Source: Aureimonas sp. SA4125 (lineage in GTDB: Bacteria; Pseudomonadota; Alphaproteobacteria; Rhizobiales; Rhizobiaceae). From it: a stretch of 64,000 nt of DNA. The stretch lies in NCBI RefSeq assembly GCF_019973775.1, contig NZ_AP025032.1:2728001-2792000 (forward strand). Reading direction: 5' to 3'. Each line of letters opens with the position of its first letter. Position 1 is the first letter of the stretch. The notes beneath the pieces are model-generated. The model made no database searches and was not told the DNA's origin. It saw only the letters and a program-made list of their open reading frames with translations. Positions 16,496-24,419 of the stretch are shown here, one piece after another. Position numbers and translations under genes: made by a program.

Positions 16496-18130
16496 CTAGC
16501 CGGCCAGAAGCCCACCCGCTCCCTGCAGGGCCTCCGGGGTATCGACGTCGACGCCGGCGGCGGGACCGAGATCGACACTGCGGATCTCAGCCTCGTGGGC
16601 CTCCAGAAGCGCGCGCGCGCCGACGTCGCCACCCAGTTCTTCGATCTCCCGGGCAAAGCCGGCAGCCAGGATCACCGGATTGCGGCGTTTGCCGGCATCG
16701 GTCGCCACGACGATCGATCCTTCGCCCTGCGGAGCAAAAGCAGCGATCAGCCTGTCGAGGTGAGCGGCGCACAGAAGCGGCTGGTCGGCGAGCATCACCA
16801 TGACGCCGTCCGCCGGAAGAGCAGCGGCAAAGGCGGCCTTTGCTCCGGCCCTGACCGAGGTTGCGAGCCCCTCGGCATAGGCAGGGTTCTCGACGATCTC
16901 GACGTCGAGACCGATGAGCGCCGCGGCGATCGCCTCACGCCGGTGGCCGACCACCACGCGCACGCGCCGCGCGCCGCTCGCGAGCGCCACCTCGGCCGAG
17001 CGCCGGATAAGCGGAACGCCGTCAAAGGTCGCCAGCAGCTTGTTCGGCCCCCCCATCCGGCTCGACCGGCCGGCCGCCAGGAGCGCGATGTCGATGATCG
17101 GCCTTTGCATCGGAGGCGGCTTCGGGATCGGTGCCGCACGCTCGCGCGGCAGGGGGCGCGTGGCGATCTCCATCAACAGGCCGCCGACCCCCATGCGTCG
17201 GATATCCTCCGGCGTCACCTGAACATCGGCCAGCAAGCGATTCAGGATCCAATCGAAACCGTTCTCCTTCGGGCTGCGGGCGCAGCCCGGCGCGCCGATC
17301 AGCGGGCGGCCGGCCACCTCTCCGAGAAGGAGCAGATTGCCGGGGTCGACCGGCATGCCGAGATGGCGCACTTTGCCGCCGGCCGCGACCACGGCGGCGG
17401 GAATGACGTCGGCGCTGTCGATCACGGCCGAGGCTCCGAAGACGATGACGAGATCGGCATCTGTCACGGTGCCGATCGCCGCGGCCAGCGCGAGGGTCTC
17501 GTGCGCGCAGCGCTGCTCTCCGGCAAGGCTTGCACCGGCGCGTGCGAGCCGCGCCGCCAGCACTTTGGCTGTCTTGTCGAGCGCGCTCTTCTTCAGCGCC
17601 GGAAGTTCCGTCTGGATCAACGCCACCCGCTGCGGCCGATAGGGCGCGACGCGAAAGGCAGGCCCGCCGGCAACGACGTCCGCAGCGTTTTCCACCGCAC
17701 TGCCGGCAACCGCGAGCGGGATGATCTTCACCGTCGCCACCATGCGCCCGGCTTCGACAGGCGCGTATTCCCCGAGCGTCGCCAGCGTGATGCCGGGATC
17801 GACCGCGTTCACACGGTCGACGAGACCGCGGTCCGGCACGAAGAGCCCATCGGCCGTGGCAAAGAAATTGACCCGCCCGGTGCCGGCCGTCCCGACCGAG
17901 ACATGCGCGCCGGCGACGACCCCGCCGAGCCGGGCTGCCGCCTCGTCCTCCGTCAGGTCGCCGGGCGCAAGCTGCGCGACCACGACCTCGGTCGCGCCGA
18001 CGGCACCGAGCGCCGCGATGTCGGCGGCGGAGAGGCGCGTGCCCTTGGCGAGCCGTCCTTCCGCAAGCTTCTGGCCATGCGCGAGGATCGTGCCCTCGGC
18101 CGCGTCGACGGGTAGCGGGCCGAACTTCAC
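16496..18130 (-). CDS. MoeA-like molybdopterin-binding / MobA-like nucleotidyltransferase fusion
   Basis: The 544 residues have three parts. About 165 N-terminal residues (GTILAHG, RLAKGTRLSAADIAALG) resemble the start of MoeA-type proteins. Residues ~165-330 form a MoCF-type molybdopterin-binding domain. Residues ~345-540 form a MobA/MocA-type NTP transferase with the GRSSRMGG loop (354-361), Lys364 and MLADQPL. Such fusions are thought to insert molybdenum and attach CMP, giving the cytosine dinucleotide cofactor of xanthine-dehydrogenase/CO-dehydrogenase-type hydroxylases. The GTG at 18130 overlaps the XdhC stop by 4 bases (GTGA), so the genes are coupled. The frame is open into xdhC, but those residues are shadow coding. 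Confidence 0.85.
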   Translation of the reverse strand: MKFGPLPVDAAEGTILAHGQKLAEGRLAKGTRLSAADIAALGAVGATEVVVAQLAPGDLTEDEAAARLGGVVAGAHVSVGTAGTGRVNFFATADGLFVPDRGLVDRVNAVDPGITLATLGEYAPVEAGRMVATVKIIPLAVAGSAVENAADVVAGGPAFRVAPYRPQRVALIQTELPALKKSALDKTAKVLAARLARAGASLAGEQRCAHETLALAAAIGTVTDADLVIVFGASAVIDSADVIPAAVVAAGGKVRHLGMPVDPGNLLLLGEVAGRPLIGAPGCARSPKENGFDWILNRLLADVQVTPEDIRRMGVGGLLMEIATRPLPRERAAPIPKPPPMQRPIIDIALLAAGRSSRMGGPNKLLATFDGVPLIRRSAEVALASGARRVRVVVGHRREAIAAALIGLDVEIVENPAYAEGLATSVRAGAKAAFAAALPADGVMVMLADQPLLCAAHLDRLIAAFAPQGEGSIVVATDAGKRRNPVILAAGFAREIEELGGDVGARALLEAHEAEIRSVDLGPAAGVDVDTPEALQGAGGLLAG

Positions 18131-18825
18131 GCCGCCCTCGCGCTTTCGCTCGTCATTCCGCGTCGGCGCAGGGCGCGGATGATCGAGCCGAGCACCGCGA
18201 CGGAGATCTCTGCCGGCGTCGCCGCGCCGATGTCGAGGCCGATCGGCGCCTCGATCGCCGCGCCGTCTATGCCGGCCTCGGTGAGGCGCGAAAGCCGCGC
18301 GGCATGCGTCTTGCGGCTGCCGAGCGCGCCGACATAGAAGCATCCGGCAGACAAGGCCGCGCGCAGCGGCAGGTCGTCGATCTTGGGATCGTGGGTGACG
18401 GCGACGAGCGCGGTATAGGCGTCGAGCGGCCGCGCCTTCAGGACATCCTCCGGCCACTCGGCCGTCAGGACGACGTCGGGAAAGCGCTCGGGCGTGGCAA
18501 AGGCCGTGCGCGGATCGACGATCTCGACGTCGAAGCCGGCCAGCCGCGCCATCGGCGCCAGCGCCTGGCTGATATGTACCGCGCCAATGACCACTATCCG
18601 CGCCGGCGGCACGTGGACGTTGAGGAAAACCTCGCCGCCTTCCGCCTTGATCATCCCGGATCTGCCCGACCGGAACGCGGCAGCGAGAGGCTCGGCCAGG
18701 AGGTCCCCGGCAGCTTCGCTCTCACGCACCAGTCGCTGCGTTCCGGTCGCGATTTCCGTCACCAGGATGGCGGCACGCCGCGCGGCGCGCTCGGCGTTGA
18801 GGTCCTGCAGAAGCGAAAGGCGCAT
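18127..18825 (-). CDS. XdhC/CoxI-family molybdenum cofactor chaperone (Rossmann part)
   Basis: This 232-residue protein contains the XdhC C-terminal Rossmann domain: IVVIGAVHISQALAP (78-92), AVTHDPKIDD (142-151) and YVGALGSRKTHAARL (164-178). XdhC proteins bind the molybdenum cofactor, promote its sulfuration and deliver it to the apo-hydroxylase. The ATG at 18825 overlaps by one base the stop of the small XdhC-type gene upstream (TGATG). The two may represent a split XdhC, the upstream gene supplying the N-terminal CGG-containing domain. The 3' end overlaps the MoeA/MobA fusion gene by 4 bases. Confidence 0.85.
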   Translation of the reverse strand: MRLSLLQDLNAERAARRAAILVTEIATGTQRLVRESEAAGDLLAEPLAAAFRSGRSGMIKAEGGEVFLNVHVPPARIVVIGAVHISQALAPMARLAGFDVEIVDPRTAFATPERFPDVVLTAEWPEDVLKARPLDAYTALVAVTHDPKIDDLPLRAALSAGCFYVGALGSRKTHAARLSRLTEAGIDGAAIEAPIGLDIGAATPAEISVAVLGSIIRALRRRGMTSESARAA

Positions 18826-19169
18826 CAGAGCATCGTCCCGGCCGTGATCGGCTCGACCATCACGCGAATGCGCCCGCCGCAGGAGAGGCCGACCCGCCAG
18901 GCGGTCTCGTCGGCGACGCCGAATTCCAGAAGCCGCGGCGTGCCGCTCTCGATCACCTCGACCGCCTCGGTGACGACGGCGCCCTCGACGCAGCCGCCCG
19001 AGACCGACCCCTCGAAATTGCCCTCGGCATCGATGACGAGATGGCTGCCGGTCGGGCGTGGCGCCGAACCCCATGTCTCGACCACGGTGGCCAGCGCCAG
19101 CCGCCGGCCTTCGCCGGCCCAGGCCTCCGCCGTCTTCAGGACATCGAGATCGACGAGATGATCGGCCAT
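18825..19169 (-). CDS. XdhC/CoxF N-terminal-domain protein
   Basis: This 114-residue protein matches the XdhC/CoxI N-terminal domain alone: ALATVVETWGSAPRPTGSHL, the Gly-rich VSGGCVEGAVV and GLSCGGRIRVMVEP. Both Cys are in segments conserved for cofactor handling. GGGAG 8 bases before the ATG at 19169 fixes the start over an earlier in-frame Met. It probably works with the Rossmann protein encoded directly after it. The VWA gene ends 95 bases upstream. Confidence 0.85.
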   Translation of the reverse strand: MADHLVDLDVLKTAEAWAGEGRRLALATVVETWGSAPRPTGSHLVIDAEGNFEGSVSGGCVEGAVVTEAVEVIESGTPRLLEFGVADETAWRVGLSCGGRIRVMVEPITAGTML

Positions 19170-19263
19170 GGCACGTTCTCCCTTGGGGACGGGCCGCATC
19201 GACGGCCACGGATCGGAGCCGCGCTGGCGGCAAAGCTATAGATAGGTGCGGCCATCGCCAAGA

Positions 19264-20514
19264 TCAGGCGGCCATGGCCGCATCGGCCGCCGCAAGCCAC
19301 GCTCGCGGATCGGTTTCCGCGCCCCCCGTGCCCGACAAGGCCGCGCAGAGCTCGGCCATGGCATCCAGCGAATGCACCGAGCGGAACTCGTCGACATGCG
19401 GCAGCATCGCCCTCACCCCGCGCGCCCGCGCCGAGAATCCGTCGAAGCGCAAAAGCGGGTTCAGCCAGATCAGCCGCCTGCAGGACTTGTGCAGCCGCTC
19501 CATCTCCGCCTCCAGCGCCTCGATCGAGTCACGCTCCAGCCCGTCGGTGATGATCAGCCCGACAGCGCCCTGCGTCAGCACCCGGCGCGACCAGACATGG
19601 TTGAACGCATGGAGCGCCTCGGCGATGCGCGTGCCGCCGGACCAGTCCTTCACGGCGCCGGCACAGTCGGCCAGCGCCGCATCGGGATCGCGGTGGCGCA
19701 TCTGGCGCGTCACGTTCGTCAGCCGGGTGCCGAACAGGAAGGTGTGGACGTTGCGCCGGTTCTCCGTCAGCGCATGCAGGAAATGCAGGAAGATGCGGGT
19801 GTACTGGCTCATCGAGCCTGAGATGTCGGCGATGACGACGAGCGGCGGATGCACCTCGCGGCGCGACCGGAATTTCGGCAGGATCAGCTCGCCGCCCGTG
19901 CGCATCGAGGCCTGCATCATCCGGCGCGGATCGATGCGCTCGCCGCGCGGGTCGCTGCGATAACGCCGCGTCTTGCGGTAGTCGGCCGGCAGGCGCAGCG
20001 CGGCGATCGCCACCTTCGCCGCCTCCATCTCGGCAACCGACATCTGCGCGAAGTCCTTCGCCCGCAGCACCTCGTTGCCGGAGACGGTCAGCCGCGCGTC
20101 GATCTCGATCTCCGGCGCGTCGCGCGTCTTCTCGTTGCGCTTGGCACCCTCGAACAGCGCATCGGCCACCCGGCTCTCGCCGGCGCGTTTCTTCTCGGCC
20201 TTTGCCTCGCGCGGCGGTGCCACCGGCGAGAACATCGCGATCATCTTTTCCAGGAGCTCGCGCGAGCGCCAGAACAGCCGGAACGCCTCGTCGAAGACGG
20301 CGTCGTCCTCGCGCCGCGTCACCAGCACGCAATGGAGCGTCCAGTAGAAGTCCTCGCGCGTCGAAAGCCCCGCCGCCGTCACCGCGGCGATGGCGTCGAG
20401 CGTTGCCGCCGGCCCGATCTTCAGCCCGGCCTTGCGCAGGGTCCTGGCGAAATAGGCGATGTTGTCCGCAAGCTTGCCGTCGGCGACGGCAACGTCGGAC
20501 CCAATCGCCGTCAT
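19264..20514 (-). CDS. coxE: CoxE-like von Willebrand factor A domain protein
   Basis: The 416 residues have a helical N-terminal half and a VWA domain from about 222 to 390 with a complete MIDAS: DISGSMS (Asp230, Ser232, Ser234), the Thr of GGTRIAEA and Asp in LIITDGLERD. CoxE partners the MoxR-type ATPase CoxD in Oligotropha, where they help build the CuSMo active site of CO dehydrogenase. The ATG at 20514 overlaps the MoxR stop by 4 bases (ATGA), which indicates tight stoichiometric coupling. The frame is open upstream through the ATPase gene but is low-complexity there. Confidence 0.88.
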   Translation of the reverse strand: MTAIGSDVAVADGKLADNIAYFARTLRKAGLKIGPAATLDAIAAVTAAGLSTREDFYWTLHCVLVTRREDDAVFDEAFRLFWRSRELLEKMIAMFSPVAPPREAKAEKKRAGESRVADALFEGAKRNEKTRDAPEIEIDARLTVSGNEVLRAKDFAQMSVAEMEAAKVAIAALRLPADYRKTRRYRSDPRGERIDPRRMMQASMRTGGELILPKFRSRREVHPPLVVIADISGSMSQYTRIFLHFLHALTENRRNVHTFLFGTRLTNVTRQMRHRDPDAALADCAGAVKDWSGGTRIAEALHAFNHVWSRRVLTQGAVGLIITDGLERDSIEALEAEMERLHKSCRRLIWLNPLLRFDGFSARARGVRAMLPHVDEFRSVHSLDAMAELCAALSGTGGAETDPRAWLAAADAAMAA

Positions 20515-21446
20515 GGCGCGGCGGCTCCCGCCGCTGACAGACTGCGCTTGACCTCGGTGAGGATCGCGCGGCCCTCGCCCTTTTCGATGCGGGCGATGTC
20601 GTCCTGATACTTCAGCAGCACGCCGAGCGTGTCGGAGACATGGGCCGGGTCGAGCGCGACGGCGTCGAGCTCGGTCAGCGCATTGGCCCAGTCGATGGTC
20701 TCGGCGACCCCCGGCGCCTTGAACAGGTCCATCCCGCGAAGCCTCTGCACGAAGGCGACGAGCTCGGCGGCGAGCGCGGCATTGGCGCCGGGCGCCTTGC
20801 GCCGGACGATCTCGAGCTCGCGCTCGGCCGCGGGGTAGTCGACCCAGTGGTAGAAGCAGCGGCGCTTCAGCGCGTCGTGGATCTCGCGGGTGCGATTGGT
20901 GGTGATGATGACGATCGGTGGCTCGGCGGCGCGGATGGTGCCGAGCTCTGGAATGGTCACCTGGTTGTCCGACAGGATTTCGAGGAGGAAGGCCTCGAAG
21001 GCCTCGTCTGTCCGGTCGAGCTCGTCGATCAAAAGCACCGGCGCGCGGCCCGGCTCGCCCTCCAGCGCTTGCAGGATCGGCCGCCGGATCAGGAAGCGTT
21101 CGGAAAAAATCTCCGAGCGCATGGCATCGCGCGAGACGTCGCCGGAAGCCTCGCGCATGCGGATCTCGATCATCTGCGCGGCGTAGTTCCACTCGTAGAG
21201 CGCCGAGGCGACATCCAGCCCCTCATAGCACTGCAGGCGGATCAGCGGCCGGTCGAGAGCCGTCGCTATCACCTTCGCGACCTCGGTCTTGCCGACGCCG
21301 GCCTCGCCCTCAAGGAAGAGCGGGCGTCCCATCTTCAGGGATAGGAACAGGACGGTTGAGAGCGCCCGGTCGGCAACGTAGTTCTGGCCGTCGAGGAGCG
21401 ACTGCGTCGCGTCGATCGAGGCCGGGATCTTGTGGTGGTCGGTCAC
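20511..21446 (-). CDS. coxD: MoxR-family AAA+ ATPase, CoxD-like
   Basis: The 311 residues form a MoxR AAA+ ATPase: Walker A GEAGVGKT (47-54), Walker B VLLIDELD (Asp141, Glu142) and sensor IIITTNRTREIHDALKRRC. MoxR ATPases with VWA partners act as maturation chaperones; CoxD is the named relative for molybdenum CO dehydrogenase. An ATG exists 30 bases earlier, but AGGGGGA lies 8 bases before the GTG at 21446, so that start is chosen. It heads the five-gene operon reaching to 16496. No coxMSL-type structural genes are present in the window. Confidence 0.88.
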   Translation of the reverse strand: MTDHHKIPASIDATQSLLDGQNYVADRALSTVLFLSLKMGRPLFLEGEAGVGKTEVAKVIATALDRPLIRLQCYEGLDVASALYEWNYAAQMIEIRMREASGDVSRDAMRSEIFSERFLIRRPILQALEGEPGRAPVLLIDELDRTDEAFEAFLLEILSDNQVTIPELGTIRAAEPPIVIITTNRTREIHDALKRRCFYHWVDYPAAERELEIVRRKAPGANAALAAELVAFVQRLRGMDLFKAPGVAETIDWANALTELDAVALDPAHVSDTLGVLLKYQDDIARIEKGEGRAILTEVKRSLSAAGAAAP

Positions 21447-21538
21447 GATCGGCTTCCCCCTGCACTGTCCGTCCACAGATAGGCCCTGCCCCGACCGCTC
21501 CGCAAGCGGCAGACAAAGTCCCGAGGGATCCGGCAGGG

Positions 21539-22027
21539 TCAGACCCGGTGGTAGGCCCGACCATGGTAGACGAGGCAGGGCCTCTCCGCGCCGAGGTGGA
21601 TGGACCGCACCTCGCCGATCATCACGCGGTGGGTCGCGACGATCCGCGAATCGATCAGCCGGCAGTCGAAGGAAGCGAGCGCGTCTTCAAGGATGGGAGC
21701 GCCCGTCGCGCGAAGACCCCATTCCCCCTCGGCAAAGCGCGCCTCCGGCGACAGTGCGCCTTCGCCGGCAAAAACCCGCGCCAGACCTTCGGACTCGTCG
21801 GCAAGAAGATTCACGGCAAAGCAGCCATTGGCCTCGAAGCGCTGATTGGCTTCATTCGAGGTGTTGAGGCAGACGAGCAGCGTCGCCGGGGCGTCGGAGA
21901 CCGATGCGACCGAGGTCGCGGTCACGCCGCGGCGGCCGGCGGCACCGTCCGTCGTCACGATATGAACGGCCGCCGCGAACCGGCTCATCGCCGCGCGGAA
22001 CAGGCCGGCCTCGATCATCGAATCCAT
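21539..22027 (-). CDS. Flavin reductase-like domain protein (RutF/HpaC type)
   Basis: This 162-residue protein belongs to the FMN-binding flavin reductases that supply reduced flavin to two-component monooxygenases. Typical segments are FRAAMSRFAAAVHIVTT, GVTATSVASVSDAPATLLVCL, GCFAVNLL and the C-terminal LVYHGRAYHRV. No monooxygenase partner is nearby. An in-frame TTG two codons upstream is an alternative start. The frame stays open further upstream through the 12-bp repeat but holds no start codon there, so the ATG at 22027 is used. It runs in the same direction as the cox-like operon, 92 bases upstream of it, and could be co-transcribed. Confidence 0.85.
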   Translation of the reverse strand: MDSMIEAGLFRAAMSRFAAAVHIVTTDGAAGRRGVTATSVASVSDAPATLLVCLNTSNEANQRFEANGCFAVNLLADESEGLARVFAGEGALSPEARFAEGEWGLRATGAPILEDALASFDCRLIDSRIVATHRVMIGEVRSIHLGAERPCLVYHGRAYHRV

Positions 22028-22045
22028 CAGCAAGAAACGGCCCTT

Positions 22046-22081
22046 GTCACTGTTGGTGTCACTGTTGATGTCACTGTCGGC
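22046..22081. repeat. 12-bp tandem repeat, three units
   Basis: GTCACTGTTGGT, GTCACTGTTGAT and GTCACTGTCGGC lie head to tail at 22046, 22058 and 22070, followed by GTC. On the minus strand this gives ACAGTGAC three times at 12-base spacing, 19 bases upstream of the flavin reductase start. The unit keeps frame with that gene. It may be a protein-binding array or simple slippage. Confidence 0.85.
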
Positions 22082-22265
22082 GTCCTTGCGTTCGTGGGCG
22101 TTCGGGACCCTCGCACCGCGCCGGCCTCAACATAGTGTTGCCTTCCGGCTTTCGCACGCTCATGCCCTCCCTTGCATGTCCTGCGCCCAGCGAAAAGGGC
22201 AACCCGCCGCGGGGACGCGGCCCGGCCATCTCGATCTCGCCCGCAAAGCCCGCTAGAATGGCGCC

Positions 22266-23357
22266 ATGAACGCACGCTCCCGTCTCCTTGCCGCCGCCGT
22301 CCTCGCCGCGTCGTTGTCAGCCGCTCCTGACAGGGTTGATGCCCAGGAAGCTCCGGCGGTCGGCGGTGTGCGCATCGGCGTCGCCGCCCCGCTTTCGGGA
22401 TCGTCAGCGCTTCTCGGCGCCCAGGTACGGACAGGCGCGGCAGCCGCTGTCGCGCCCGACGCCGTCACCCTCGAGGTCGACACGGAGTGCGCTGCCGATG
22501 CCGCCGCCCGTGCGGCCCGCACGCTAGTAGCGGAAAAGGTCGATGCGGTCGTCGGCTTTCTCTGCACCGAGGCGCTGGAGGCGGCGCTGCCGATCCTCAG
22601 CGCGGCGGAAATTCCGGTGATCGTCGTCGGCGTGCGCGCCAACCGGTTCACCGACCAGCGCGCCAAGACGAAGGCGCTGGTCTGGCGCGTCGCGCCGCGC
22701 GCAGAGGCCGAAGCCGCGGCCGTCGCGCGGGATCTCGCCCAACGCTGGCGCGACGTTCCCTTCGGTCTCGTCGACGATGGCTCGATCCATGGCCGCGGAC
22801 TGTCCGACGCGGTGCGCAGTCAGGTCGAGGCTGCGGGCCTCAGGCCGGCGACGATCGACAACTACCGGCCGGCCGAAGAGAAGCAATTTGGCCTCGTCCG
22901 TCGCATCCAGGCATCCGGCGTTACGCATCTCTTCATCGCCGGCGACCGACCCGACATCGCCATCATCGCCCGCGACGCAGCCTCGCTGGATCTGGGCCTC
23001 GACATTATCGGCGGCGAGACCCTCCTCGACGAGCCGACACCCGACGTGTCGCTGCCACGTGGCATCCACGCCCTTGCCCCGCGAAACCGCTTCGAGCCGG
23101 ACGACTTCGGCACCACTGCCGCGTCGGCAGTACGCGACGGCTATTTCGGCCTGGCCCATGTCGCGATGGAAATCGCGGCTGCCGCCGTGCAAAAGGCGCG
23201 AGCCGAGGCGCGACCTGTCGCCGACGTGCTGAACGGCGAGACCTTCGCCACCGCCCTCGGGCCCGTCAGCTTCGACGATCGCGGCGACTCCAGCCTCGAT
23301 CTCTTCCAGGTTTTCCGCTTCGACGGGACGGACTTCGTCCCCCTGGCCGGGGGATGA
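22266..23357 (+). CDS. Periplasmic ligand-binding protein, branched-chain amino acid ABC type
   Basis: The 363 residues start with a Sec signal peptide (LLAAAVLAASLSAAP, likely cut after VDAQ). The rest is a two-lobed receptor of the Leu/Ile/Val-binding family: VRIGVAAPLSGSSALLGAQV at the mature start, VVGFLCTEALEAALPI, IPVIVVGVRAN and, late in the protein, FGTTAASAVRDGYFGLAHVA. No ABC permease or ATPase genes adjoin it, so it is an orphan receptor. The P1-family peptidase gene begins 4 bases after its stop, which suggests translational coupling. The ligand may then be a peptide or amide, but that is inference. Confidence 0.82.
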   Translation: MNARSRLLAAAVLAASLSAAPDRVDAQEAPAVGGVRIGVAAPLSGSSALLGAQVRTGAAAAVAPDAVTLEVDTECAADAAARAARTLVAEKVDAVVGFLCTEALEAALPILSAAEIPVIVVGVRANRFTDQRAKTKALVWRVAPRAEAEAAAVARDLAQRWRDVPFGLVDDGSIHGRGLSDAVRSQVEAAGLRPATIDNYRPAEEKQFGLVRRIQASGVTHLFIAGDRPDIAIIARDAASLDLGLDIIGGETLLDEPTPDVSLPRGIHALAPRNRFEPDDFGTTAASAVRDGYFGLAHVAMEIAAAAVQKARAEARPVADVLNGETFATALGPVSFDDRGDSSLDLFQVFRFDGTDFVPLAGG

Positions 23358-23361
23358 GCCC

Positions 23362-24363
23362 TTGGGCACCTGGAAGCGGGGACCGCGCAACCTCCTGACC
23401 GACGTCGCCGGCCTTGCCGTCGGCAACGCCCATGACGAGGCATTGCAGAGCGGCGTCACCGCCATCGTCTGCGCCGCGCCGACGGTCGCCGCCGTGCACG
23501 TCCAGGGCGGCGCGCCCGGGACCCGCGAGACCGACCTGCTCGCGCCGGAAAACACCGTTGCCGCCGTCGACGCGCTGGTTCTGTCGGGCGGCTCGGCCTT
23601 CGGGCTCGATGCCGCCTCCGGGGTCCAGGCTTTCCTGCGCGAAAAGGGCCGCGGCTTTGCCGTCGGCGAGCACAGGGTGCCGATCGTCCCGGCCGCGATC
23701 CTCTTTGATCTCGGTGCCGCCGGCGAAACGCGCTGGGGACGCTATCCACCCTATCGTGAACTCGGCCACGCAGCTGCCGCCGCGAGCGGCCCGGACTTCG
23801 CCCTCGGCAGCGAAGGCGCCGGAACGGGCGCGATCACCCCGCGCTTCAAGGGCGGGCTCGGCTCGGCCTCCGCCGTCCTCGCCAATGGCGTGACGGTCGC
23901 CGCGCTCGTCGCGGTGAACGCGCTGGGGTCGCCGACGATCGGCAGCGGACGGCATTTCTGGGCGGCGCCCTTCGAGATCGGCGACGAGTTCGGCGGTCTC
24001 GGCTTTCCCTCTCCATGGCCGGCTGATGCGGCCGATCCCGTGACGAAGATCTCCCCCGTTCCCGGCGCCAACACGACGATCGGCGTCGTCGCCACCGACG
24101 CCGTTCTCGACAAGCCCCGCGCCAAGCGCCTCGCCGTCGCCGCCCATGACGGCCTCGCCCGCGCGATCTGGCCGGCCCATACCGACTATGACGGCGACCT
24201 CGTCTTCGCCCTCGCGACAGGCGGGAGCGGTGTCACGCCTTCCCCCGCTGAGACGATCGAGCTTGCGGCCGCCGCTGCCGCGGTCATGGCCCGCGCCATC
24301 GCCCGGGCGATTTATTCCGCCACGCCAAGGGCCGGAGACCGCAAGCCGGCGTGGTGCTCATAG
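23362..24363 (+). CDS. P1-family (S58) peptidase/amidohydrolase, NylC-like with Thr nucleophile
   Basis: The 333 residues belong to the DmpA/NylC family of self-cleaving Ntn-type hydrolases. Typical segments are NLLTDVAGLAVGNAHD at the start, ALVLSGGSAFGLDAASGV and GAITPRFKGGLGSASAV. The predicted autocleavage site is Asn237-Thr238 in PGANTTIGVVATDA, so the nucleophile is Thr as in the nylon oligomer hydrolase NylC rather than Ser as in DmpA. Substrates in the family include N-terminal amino acid amides and beta-peptides; the one here is unknown. It starts with TTG, 4 bases after the binding-protein gene, and no signal peptide is seen. Confidence 0.85.
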   Translation: MGTWKRGPRNLLTDVAGLAVGNAHDEALQSGVTAIVCAAPTVAAVHVQGGAPGTRETDLLAPENTVAAVDALVLSGGSAFGLDAASGVQAFLREKGRGFAVGEHRVPIVPAAILFDLGAAGETRWGRYPPYRELGHAAAAASGPDFALGSEGAGTGAITPRFKGGLGSASAVLANGVTVAALVAVNALGSPTIGSGRHFWAAPFEIGDEFGGLGFPSPWPADAADPVTKISPVPGANTTIGVVATDAVLDKPRAKRLAVAAHDGLARAIWPAHTDYDGDLVFALATGGSGVTPSPAETIELAAAAAAVMARAIARAIYSATPRAGDRKPAWCS

Positions 24364-24419
24364 GCGGGGTTTGACCCGCTGGACTCTTGCCAAGCCAACC
24401 CCGTGCGAAAGGAGTGAAC

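Noticed and set aside
22027..22275. Small minus-strand frame reading repeated Thr-Val-Thr over the 12-bp repeat
   Set aside because: Product of the tandem repeat in the wrong frame; no ribosome-binding site or family.
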